Origin: Opitutaceae bacterium
Lineage (GTDB): Bacteria; Verrucomicrobiota; Verrucomicrobiia; Opitutales; Opitutaceae
Direction: 5' to 3'
DNA: 45,128 bases
Assembly (NCBI GenBank): GCA_030648295.1
Contig: JAUSID010000135.1
Location: 1-45,128 of the forward strand
A model generated the notes under the pieces. It saw only the letters and a list, made by a program, of their open reading frames with translations, searched no databases and was not told where the DNA came from. Positions 17,996-25,127 of the stretch are shown here, in pieces. Positions within the stretch are counted from its first letter, which is position 1; every line of letters begins with the position of its first letter. Both the position numbers and the translations under genes were made by a program.

Positions 17996-18031
17996 GAAAT
18001 CCATTCCTGCTTCGTGTCGCTGGGAGGCACC

Positions 18032-19021
18032 TCAACCCGGCCCGTACTTTGCGGCCATCGCGGCGGCGGTTTTGCGAATATTGTCGCGCAATTCCGCGGG
18101 CGCCACGACCTCGGCGTCGGCGCCCCAGCCGAGCACCCATTGCTCCACTTCCGACAGCGCGCCGAGCCGCATCTCGAGCACGAGATCGCCACCCGGCAGT
18201 TCCCGCATTTCCTGCGTCTCGTGCCACTCGCGTTCGCGCACGCGCTCGGCCACCACCGCGCTGAACCGAATCACCACGCGGTAGTCACCCGAGCCACCGA
18301 GCACGCCGAGGGCACTGGAAAAGAATTTTTCCGGAGAAAAATCCGCCGGGCGGCTGAACCTGGTTTTGGTCACGACGACGTCCGCAATCCGCGGCAGCGC
18401 AAACGTGCGCAATGCGCCACGCTCGAGATCGAAGCCGACGAGGTACCAGAAGTTCTCGCGGTTCGCCAGGTGATACGGGTGCACGTGGCGCGCGGTCTTG
18501 CGGCCGGCGCCGGGCTTCCGGTAATCGAACGTCACCTCTTCCTGGCGCAGCACCGCGCCGCTGAGAGCATTGAACACCGCGAGATCCGTCTTGCCGAGAC
18601 CGATGTTCCGGAACGAGACCGCCCGCAGCTCATCGGCGGGGGAGAACGAAATCCGGTCGCGCAGCCCGCCGGCCAGCTTCTCGAATGCGACCGCCAGCTG
18701 CCGGTGAAACGGCGTCCCTTGGTATTGCTGCAACGCGCGCTGGGCAACGAGCAGCGCGAGCAATTCACCTTCGGTCACATGCACGGTCGGAAACGCATTC
18801 ACCGGATGGGTGTACCGATAGGCCTGAATCTGCGCGTCGAATTCAATTGGCAGGTCGAGCCGGTCGCGCATGAACGCGATGTCACGGACCACCGTCTTGC
18901 GGGAGACCTCGAGCGCCTTCATCAACTTGGTGCAGTTAATCAGGGCGCCGCGGCGGAGCTCGTCGTGGATCTTCAGCATCCGCTCCAGTGGTGGCCGGGA
19001 AAGTTGCGCGCGGGGAGTCAT
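18032..19021 (-). CDS. WYL-domain transcriptional regulator
   Basis: 329 residues. The N-terminal 60 residues form a helix-turn-helix of the HTH_11/DeoR type (LERMLKIHDELRRG, then LEVSRKTVVRDIAFMRDRL). A linker leads to the WYL domain (about 145-230), with VTFDYRKPGAGRKTARHVHPYHLANRENFWYLVGFDLE (the Trp-Tyr-Leu core), and a WCX-like C-terminal domain (YRVVIRFSAVVAERVREREW). WYL regulators sense ligands such as nucleic acids or nucleotides in defence or DNA-damage systems, but many are of unknown role, and no defence gene adjoins it. The ATG at 19021 begins the HTH. It is divergent from the next gene. Confidence 0.88.
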   Translation of the reverse strand: MTPRAQLSRPPLERMLKIHDELRRGALINCTKLMKALEVSRKTVVRDIAFMRDRLDLPIEFDAQIQAYRYTHPVNAFPTVHVTEGELLALLVAQRALQQYQGTPFHRQLAVAFEKLAGGLRDRISFSPADELRAVSFRNIGLGKTDLAVFNALSGAVLRQEEVTFDYRKPGAGRKTARHVHPYHLANRENFWYLVGFDLERGALRTFALPRIADVVVTKTRFSRPADFSPEKFFSSALGVLGGSGDYRVVIRFSAVVAERVREREWHETQEMRELPGGDLVLEMRLGALSEVEQWVLGWGADAEVVAPAELRDNIRKTAAAMAAKYGPG

Positions 19022-19174
19022 GAGAAGTCCAAGGATCAGAGACTTTTTTTTACCCTGGGACAAGCAATGACCCACCCGACCAGTATATTGGCGTCATGAA
19101 TCCTGCCTCGCGCTCCCCCCCAATGCTTCGTTCCCCTCGCGCTTTCGTGGTCCCACGCCGGCACCCCCTATCGG

Positions 19175-19723
19175 GTGACGCCCTGGCCGGAAGTTCGCTT
19201 CGAGCAACTCTATGGTACCGACTGGATCGCCGTTTCGCCTCATGAAGATGCGCTGGCGTCGGCGGCGCACGCCCTCGGCGACCGGGAATGGCGGCCGTAT
19301 CTGGAGTTCGTTCCGGCGCCGGTGCGGCAGTTCCTCGAACTGTTCACGTTTGCGCGGATGGACGCGCTTCAAGTCGCGGCGCGTTGCCCGGCGCTGCTGC
19401 CCGAACTCATGGAAACGCCCGCGTTGACGTCGTATCTCGCCGCGCATCTTTCGTTGCGCGGCACCCCGGCGCCAGCGTGGGACGAAATCAACGCCGTCCA
19501 CGAGCGCAGCGGCATTTTCGGGGTCATGGAATGGATTGGACTGCCGTCATCGCGGCAGACGCTGACGATCCTGCGCAACGTCGCGCAACCCGACCTGCCG
19601 AAACGATTCCTCGAACCGCTGCGGACACTGCTGTGGGAGCCCCGGACGATTTTCGCGCTGCAGCGAATCCCGGCGATCACGGATCGGCAGCTCGCGCGGT
19701 TCTGCCACGCGCTAGCCGCGTAG
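19175..19723 (+). CDS. conserved-looking protein of unknown function
   Basis: 182 residues from a GTG at 19175; no family recognised. The body (VRFEQLYGTDWIAVSPHEDALASAAHALG, then REWRPYLEFVPAPVRQFLELFTFARMDALQVAARCPALLPEL) is helical and soluble, with no signal peptide or membrane segment. The frame is open back to a stop at 19097 and reads plausible protein (FVPLALSWSHAGTPYRV) before the GTG. An ATG at 19096 lies in another frame that would join after a one-base slip at the C7 run (19115-19121). The true start may therefore be further upstream or the 5-prime end may be frameshifted. It faces the DapA-family gene across a repeat-filled gap. Confidence 0.65.
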   Translation: MTPWPEVRFEQLYGTDWIAVSPHEDALASAAHALGDREWRPYLEFVPAPVRQFLELFTFARMDALQVAARCPALLPELMETPALTSYLAAHLSLRGTPAPAWDEINAVHERSGIFGVMEWIGLPSSRQTLTILRNVAQPDLPKRFLEPLRTLLWEPRTIFALQRIPAITDRQLARFCHALAA

Positions 19724-19737
19724 GCGAACCGCCAATC

Positions 19738-19762
19738 CCAGCCTCGTTACCTCGGCAGCTAC
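19738..19762 (-). repeat. family B palindrome (GTAG-headed)
   Basis: On the minus strand it reads GTAGCTGCCGAGG then AACGAGGCTGG, so GTAG is followed by CxGCC...GGCTG arms. It is the same family as 14976-15000 and 28783-28853. It lies 14 bases after the stop of the upstream gene. Confidence 0.7.
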
Positions 19763-19777
19763 GTGGAGCGGGTTTCC

Positions 19778-19867
19778 CTGGGAGCGCGGGCCTCCGGCCC
19801 GCATTGATTGCGAATCGTGAACGGACGATCCGAGCGATGGGGCGGGCGAGACGCCCGCGCTCCCGGG
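19778..19867. repeat. REPIN-like inverted pair, family A
   Basis: Forward copy 19778-19803 and reverse copy 19841-19867, 37 bases apart, in the convergent gap before the DapA-family stop at 19870. The reverse copy ends 2 bases from that stop codon. Its loop differs (CTCCG against GAGAC), while the stem is kept. Confidence 0.75.
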
Positions 19868-19869
19868 CG

Positions 19870-20862
19870 TCAGCCCGTGGCCAGCAATCCACTCAGCACC
19901 AGCGCGCGATCGATTCGCGCTTTCTCCGCCGCGTCGAGCGGCTTGAGCGGCGGGCGGACAAAATCGTTTTTCCACCGTCCGAGCCGCACCAGCGCGTACT
20001 TCAGCCGGGTGTGGGCGTTCTGGCCCGGCGCATAAAACGCCTGCGTTAGCGGGAAAATTCGCCCATTCACGCGGCGGGCGGACTCCAGATCCGAGTGCCA
20101 CACGGCGGTGGCCAGTTGGGACTGCAGATCGGCGGCGACACTCCCCATCCCGGAGAGGATCCCGTCGGCGCCGACCGCGAGATCCGCGAGCAGCCAGCTG
20201 CTGTGGGTGGACCAGATGGCGATGTCGGGCCGCACCGCCTGGAGCGCGCGCAGGTTCCGCTCGAAAGCGGCGGGGTTTCCATTCCCTTCCTTTACCGCAA
20301 ACAGCCGCGAGAATCCGGCCAACCCGACCAGCGTCTCCGTGGCGTATCCGGTCTGATACAGCGCCACCGGCACATCCACGGCATCGAAGACGGGGGCGAT
20401 TCGCGCCTTGGCCGCGTCCGCCGCGAAGTCGTCCTTCCGGGCCGGTGGCATCACCAGGACGGCGGCGGCGCCTTCGGCGGCCGCATCGCGCGCCAGATCC
20501 GCCAGCGAATGTCCGTCCCGCGTCTCACGCAATGCCGCGAGAATCGGCGTTCGGTCGCCGACGGCCGCCACCGCTTCGGCGACGACGGACCGCCGCTCGT
20601 CGCGCGAAAGCGAGAAGTCCTCTCCGGCCGCGCCGTTGACCATGATGGCGGTCACGCCGGCGACGGCGCTCAGCGCTTCGTGGTGCCGTCGAAGATCCTG
20701 GCGGGCGATCTGTCCATCACTGGTGAAGGGGGTGAGTGCGGCCGGAATTACGCCGCGCTTGGGAATACGCAAACTGCCCGGTCCGGCGGCGGCTGCCCGC
20801 ACGCCGGTTTGCGGCGCGAGGAGCCCGGTTGCCGCGGTCTGCAGAAACGATTTGCGCGTCAT
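19870..20862 (-). CDS. DapA-family (dihydrodipicolinate synthase-like) lyase with signal peptide
   Basis: 330 residues of the class I, Schiff-base aldolase family (DHDPS, N-acetylneuraminate lyase, 2-keto-3-deoxy sugar acid aldolases). The lysine is Lys191 in FAVKEGNG and the tyrosine Tyr169 in ALYQTGYA. The keto-acid-binding motif, usually GTTGE or GSTGE, reads GAAGE (77-81), so the relay Thr is lost. A true DapA role is unlikely, and the substrate is probably a sugar acid or unknown. The N-terminus (TRKSFLQTAATGLLAP) looks like a Tat signal with Arg-Lys in place of Arg-Arg, suggesting a periplasmic location. It starts 2 bases after the TonB receptor stop, so both form one operon. Confidence 0.88.
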   Translation of the reverse strand: MTRKSFLQTAATGLLAPQTGVRAAAAGPGSLRIPKRGVIPAALTPFTSDGQIARQDLRRHHEALSAVAGVTAIMVNGAAGEDFSLSRDERRSVVAEAVAAVGDRTPILAALRETRDGHSLADLARDAAAEGAAAVLVMPPARKDDFAADAAKARIAPVFDAVDVPVALYQTGYATETLVGLAGFSRLFAVKEGNGNPAAFERNLRALQAVRPDIAIWSTHSSWLLADLAVGADGILSGMGSVAADLQSQLATAVWHSDLESARRVNGRIFPLTQAFYAPGQNAHTRLKYALVRLGRWKNDFVRPPLKPLDAAEKARIDRALVLSGLLATG

Positions 20863-20864
20863 GT

Positions 20865-23800
20865 TCAGAACGTGCCCTTCACCCCGAAGGTCCAGAGCGA
20901 AGAGTAGTCGTCGCGCTGCCGGAACCGGGCATACAGCGGCGTGCTGGGGCCGTATATTTTCGTGTCCTCGGTGGCGCCGCCAATGTTGCGAACCGAAAAG
21001 AACAACCCGAGCGAGCGCCTGAAATAGTACTCGCCGCTGACGTCGATGTAGAGCCGCTTCGGCCGGTAATTGTAGGTGCCCTCCTCGATGCTTCGGCCGG
21101 TGACCCGCGCGCGCCGCTGGATGCCGCGGTAGTTCTCGTTGATCCGGAGGTTGAACTTGGGCCGCACCAGGCTCAGGCCCCAGTTCACATTGAACGGGAT
21201 CATGTTCTGGAAGTAGTCGAACGTGTTCTTCCCGCGCTGCGAACTGAAGTTGGCGTTGAAGTTCAATCCACGGGCCCAGTTCGGCAGAAATGGCGTGAGC
21301 TGCTGGCGGTAATCGACCTCGACGCCCTTCGTCCGGATCACCCCGGGGACGTTGAACTGCGTAACGACGTCGTAGATGGCGTAGGTATCCGGATCGAGAT
21401 CGTAGGCCGAGAGGAACTCCGCCGTGACGGGCGTCGTGATGTTGCCGAACATGTTCTCGTAATCGCGGACGAAATACGCGACCGAAAGCTGGCCGACGTT
21501 GCCGAAGTAATACTCGAGTCGCGCCATGTAGCTTTCCGCCTGCCAGGCCTTGATCGAGACGTTGTTGACCTGAATGCGCGTCGCGTTGTTGACGTTGGGC
21601 GTCAACTCCGTGTCGGGCAGCGTGAGCCCGCCGGCGTACTGATTGAAGTCGGGGCGGCCGACGGTCTGGTAGTAGGCCGCGCGCGCAATCAGGTTCTCCC
21701 GAACATTGTAGCTCAGGTTCACGCTCGGAAAGAGCCGCAGGTACTCCTTCTTCGCCTTGTAACCGCGTTCGAGGATCGTGAGCTGGGCGTATTCCAGCGA
21801 GTTGGTCGGGGCGATGGTCACGGGACGGTTGGCGGCATCGCGAATCACGGTGCCACTGGCGTCCCGCTGGTATCCGAGCGTCGCGTCGGTCCGCGGACCT
21901 TCGGCGTCGATGTTCGTCTGTTCGGCGCGAACGCCCGTGACGACCTTCAGCCGGCGATTGAAGAAGGCGGCGTCGCCACGCACAAAGCTCGCCCAGATGA
22001 CTTCCTCCGCCCGCCGCGAGAACCGCGTCACGGCGGAGTATTGGGTTACCGGGTTGATCACATAGTGCGTTGGGTTTGCCTGGTAGTCCTGCCAGAGCTT
22101 CTTGTTGTCCACCTGCTCCTGCCGCGGCAGGCCGAAATCCGGGATCCGCTGGGAAAATGCCTCGTCGACGAACCGCGCCGGGCTGTCGTCGTTGACCAAA
22201 CCTGCCTGGGTAAAGGGCGTGGTGCTGGCGCGACCATCGGCGCCGACGTAGTTGTAGGTTTCCAGATTGCCGCCAGGGCCACGGAGATCGCGCACCTTGT
22301 TGCGCACGTCGGCGCCGACTTTGATCGAGACCGGGATGTCGCGGACCATGAAGTCGCGGCGGACATTGTAGTACGCCTGCTTGACGGTGTCATAGGTCTT
22401 CTGCCGGTTGCTGCTGACGGAAACGATCGAGTAGCTGTCCAGGTCGGTCGGGTCGACCGGCGCGCCGTTGGGATCGAGCAATGTGATTTTGCCGGGTCGC
22501 AGGTAGAAGATGTCGTCGAAAAGAACCTGGAGGTGCGTGCGCCGGATGGTCACGCCGTTGAACGCGCCCAGATCGATGTCCTGGTAATGAATCCGCGAGT
22601 TGCCGTAGGAGACGCCGGCGTCGGACTTCCAGACCGGACCGTCATGAATCCAGCGCAATGACGGGGAAACGGTCCGGCCGGGCCGAATACGGCCGCCGTT
22701 GGAGATCTGGACCTGGCCGGAATTGAGTGCGGTGCCGGTCGTCGGGAACGTGGGGAACTGGCCCCACGTGTGGGTCGGACCCCAGTTGCCCGGCGACACG
22801 CGGTTTATCGCGATCGTCTGCGTCCGCGTGGCGAAATTCTCGTGCAGCATTCCGTATTGGAATCCAAATGACAGCCGGTCGTAGCGGGCCGGTTTCCAGT
22901 CGATCGTGGTCGAAAACGAGTGCCGCGTCGTGTGCTTGCCGCTGTCGCGCCAGTTGAACGACTGCGCGTAGGGATTGTCGGGCGTGGTGTCCGGATGAAA
23001 GGTTCCCGTGCCGGTGTAGGTGACCGGTTGATTCGTGGCTGCGCCCGCGCCGCGCCAGATGATGCCCGCGGCGGGCTGCGGTGTGTATTGCAGCGAGTAG
23101 CCCGCGGAGATGCTGAAACCAAAGGTCTTGCTCACCGGCACGATCGCCGAAACGTCGAAGCCCGGGTTCACCTTTCGCGTGTATTCGCCCCACCGCGGAC
23201 CGGGCGTCTTGCCGAGCTGACGCTCGGCGTCCTTGAACATCCACTGCACATTGTAGCTGTAGCTGGGCTTGCTCCGCTCGAACGAACTGCGCGGGACGAA
23301 GTTCACCGTCCCCGCCAGCGAAGCGCCCGGCGACTCGGGCGTCGGCGCGCGGTTGATTTCGATCCGCGCGACGTTGTTGATCGAAACCTGGTCGAGTTCG
23401 ACCGCGCGGCGCGTGCCGGCGCCGGCGGCGCTGGCCATCTCGAACCCGCCCATCGAAATCGGCACGTTGTCCTCCGGGACGCCGTTGATCGAGAAGCGGC
23501 GGGCGTCGCCCCCGGTGTAGTCAGCCGTGATGCCGGGCAGGAACTTCATGAACTCGCCGATGCTGCCGTCCGCGATCGTGCCGAATTCGTCCGCGGAGAC
23601 CACCTGCATGATGTTCGACGCGAACCGCTGTTCGTTGATCGCGATCGCGGCACCATCCATTTCCTTGGAAGTGCTGACGACGAATTGATCGAGCTTCACC
23701 ACCGAATCCGGCCCCGTGCCCGGCGCGCCGGAGCCGGTGAGGTTGATGTCGTGCTGCACGACCTGCCCCGGCGGGACCGCGACGATTTCCGTCTGCGAGC

Positions 23801-24089
23801 CGAGGCCGGTGTAGAAGACCTGCAGCTGCACGCTGCCCGCCGGCACATTGGCGAACCGATACTGCCCCGTGGCGTCAGTCAGCACCTCCTGCTTCGTCCC
23901 CTCGATCGTGATCCGCGCCTTTTCGAGGTACTCGCCGCGTTTCGGGTCGAACACACGGCCTTCAATGCCGCCGGTGCTGATAGCCTGGCCGGCGAGGCCC
24001 AAGGCGAAGGCGAACACGCCGGCAACCACGACCAGCGGGTGTGCGGCGGAACGGGAGCGGAACAAGTGGAAGGGTCGAGCAAGACTCAT
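20865..24089 (-). CDS. TonB-dependent receptor with carboxypeptidase-regulatory-like domain
   Basis: 1074 residues. A basic stretch and hydrophobic signal (VVVAGVFAFALGLAGQA) come first. A CarboxypepD_reg-like beta-sandwich follows (about 40-120, GGIEGRVFDPKRGEYLEKARITIEGT to VVQHDINLTG), then a TonB-box-like VVKLDQFVVSTS. The plug (about 150-280) contains EFGTIADGSIGEFMKFLPGI, ARRFSINGVPEDNVPI and INNVARIEINRAP. The barrel runs to the terminal aromatic residue (LWTFGVKGTF), the usual BAM-recognised end. The domain order matches SusC-like and Opitutaceae receptors for glycans or sugar derivatives. No SusD is seen. The DapA-family lyase immediately downstream suggests that a sugar acid or similar compound enters here. 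Confidence 0.92.
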   Translation of the reverse strand: MSLARPFHLFRSRSAAHPLVVVAGVFAFALGLAGQAISTGGIEGRVFDPKRGEYLEKARITIEGTKQEVLTDATGQYRFANVPAGSVQLQVFYTGLGSQTEIVAVPPGQVVQHDINLTGSGAPGTGPDSVVKLDQFVVSTSKEMDGAAIAINEQRFASNIMQVVSADEFGTIADGSIGEFMKFLPGITADYTGGDARRFSINGVPEDNVPISMGGFEMASAAGAGTRRAVELDQVSINNVARIEINRAPTPESPGASLAGTVNFVPRSSFERSKPSYSYNVQWMFKDAERQLGKTPGPRWGEYTRKVNPGFDVSAIVPVSKTFGFSISAGYSLQYTPQPAAGIIWRGAGAATNQPVTYTGTGTFHPDTTPDNPYAQSFNWRDSGKHTTRHSFSTTIDWKPARYDRLSFGFQYGMLHENFATRTQTIAINRVSPGNWGPTHTWGQFPTFPTTGTALNSGQVQISNGGRIRPGRTVSPSLRWIHDGPVWKSDAGVSYGNSRIHYQDIDLGAFNGVTIRRTHLQVLFDDIFYLRPGKITLLDPNGAPVDPTDLDSYSIVSVSSNRQKTYDTVKQAYYNVRRDFMVRDIPVSIKVGADVRNKVRDLRGPGGNLETYNYVGADGRASTTPFTQAGLVNDDSPARFVDEAFSQRIPDFGLPRQEQVDNKKLWQDYQANPTHYVINPVTQYSAVTRFSRRAEEVIWASFVRGDAAFFNRRLKVVTGVRAEQTNIDAEGPRTDATLGYQRDASGTVIRDAANRPVTIAPTNSLEYAQLTILERGYKAKKEYLRLFPSVNLSYNVRENLIARAAYYQTVGRPDFNQYAGGLTLPDTELTPNVNNATRIQVNNVSIKAWQAESYMARLEYYFGNVGQLSVAYFVRDYENMFGNITTPVTAEFLSAYDLDPDTYAIYDVVTQFNVPGVIRTKGVEVDYRQQLTPFLPNWARGLNFNANFSSQRGKNTFDYFQNMIPFNVNWGLSLVRPKFNLRINENYRGIQRRARVTGRSIEEGTYNYRPKRLYIDVSGEYYFRRSLGLFFSVRNIGGATEDTKIYGPSTPLYARFRQRDDYSSLWTFGVKGTF

Positions 24090-24530
24090 GACGTGTGGCG
24101 TGCCGCGACGGAAAGCGTTCAGATCCCATGACTGAAGTCAGACTGCATCGGCGCAGAGGGCAGGTTGGAGGTGGTAGCGTGCAGGTCGGCAAAGCTCCAC
24201 GGTGATGGAGCGCGCAGGGAAGCCGGGAAGTTAGACGTCGCGATTCGCCGGACAAGGAAATTGTCCGCAGCAGCAGCCGGTCGGACTGGTAGATGCCGAC
24301 ATGATTGATTGCGCCCTCCTGGAGGGCCCCGGCTCCGCCCGGGCCGCGGCCGACGCGGAGGTCGGCCCTATCATCGAAACGTGGAGAATTTTGGCGCTGA
24401 GTGAAAGGAGGTCTGCTGGCCAGCAGACCGCTCCACCTTCGGATCGATCTCGCAGTGAGAGTGCACTCCGTCTCCATCGTTCCGGCAGACGATACCCCGA
24501 GCCCGGTGCCGATTCTGTTTGCCCGACGCG
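24090..24530. other. 441-base leader region with five hairpins
   Basis: No gene supported. Stems seen: GCTCCA / TGGAGC (24194-24211); CGGACAA / TTGTCCG with a GGAAA loop (24249-24267); GGCCC / GGGCC (24324-24344); GGCCGAC / GTCGGCC (24348-24367); and a 20-base perfect palindrome (24410-24429). The first two lie in what may be the untranslated leader of the TonB receptor mRNA, so a regulatory role is conceivable. Confidence 0.55.
24410..24437 (-). repeat. 20-bp perfect palindrome with GGTGGAG header
   Basis: 24410-24429 (GGTCTGCTGGCCAGCAGACC) is its own reverse complement. On the minus strand it is preceded by GGTGGAGC (24437-24430), the same header as family C at 12106. Confidence 0.7.
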
Positions 24531-24956
24531 CTACCGGATCCGCGGAGGGCAATCATCCGAGAGCAATTCGTTGAAGACTGCCGGATCGGGGAATTTCTCC
24601 AGGAAATCGTCGGCGCCGAGCTTCGCGGCGATCTGCGCGTCCCATTCCTCCTTCGCTCCGGAAAGCATGTAAATCTTCATCCCCTGGAGCGGCGGCTGCT
24701 GGCGCGCCCACAGCAGCACGTCGAAACCGCTGAGCCCTTGCATGTTGACGTCGAGGAACATGACCACCGGGAGCTTCGCGCGCGTGCTCTCCGGCGGGCA
24801 GAACTGCTTGAGGAACATGAACGCGTCTCCGCCGGTGCGAAAATGGAGCAGCGGATTCTTGACGCCCGCGCTCTTGAGCCGACGCGTGAGCAGCACGACA
24901 TCGTCCTCATCATCATCCACAATCATGACCGGCGGCAGCAGTTGGTCCGGCTTCAT
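24531..24956 (-). CDS. stand-alone CheY-like response regulator
   Basis: 141 residues: one receiver domain with no output domain. The acidic pocket is IVDDDEDD (13-19), the phospho-acceptor Asp69 (VVMFLDVNMQG), Ser99 (YMLSGAKE) takes the Thr/Ser switch place, and Lys121 follows in FLEKFPDP. The long loop before Asp69 (KQFCPPESTRAKLP) and the DDDEDDVVLL start resemble the Rcp1-like receivers that pair with bacteriophytochrome-type or hybrid kinases. Start: ATG at 24956; 7 further residues are possible. It lies 171 bases downstream of the delta-60 gene on the same strand, with no kinase beside it. The hybrid kinase at 35409 is the nearest candidate partner, which is only a guess. Confidence 0.88.
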   Translation of the reverse strand: MKPDQLLPPVMIVDDDEDDVVLLTRRLKSAGVKNPLLHFRTGGDAFMFLKQFCPPESTRAKLPVVMFLDVNMQGLSGFDVLLWARQQPPLQGMKIYMLSGAKEEWDAQIAAKLGADDFLEKFPDPAVFNELLSDDCPPRIR

Positions 24957-25127
24957 CGCAAGAGCTTGGACCTGCATCCGCCCAAGCGGTTGCGCTGTCG
25001 CCGTGACTTGTCGCGTTCGAAACCGGAAACGGATCCGGATCGGAAGATCCGGTTGCAGGCGCTGGCTCGGATGCCGTCCATCGATGAGAGCCAGGCTCCG
25101 CAGGTCAGCAAGTCGATCACATGGAAC

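Larger units (their letters stand above)
17618..18031. other. 414-base convergent gap with two inverted pairs and a GAAAGA run
   Basis: No gene supported. It contains the family E pair (17697-17776), a (GAAAGA)-type purine run at about 17814-17856, a degenerate family A copy near 17857-17880, and the family A pair (17915-17995). The region lies between the exbD and WYL-regulator stops. Confidence 0.6.

Noticed and set aside
20736-24131. Two plus-strand open frames of 400-640 residues
   Set aside because: They are antisense shadows of the TonB receptor and lyase genes, with Arg/Val/Asp-rich translations lacking recognisable motifs.
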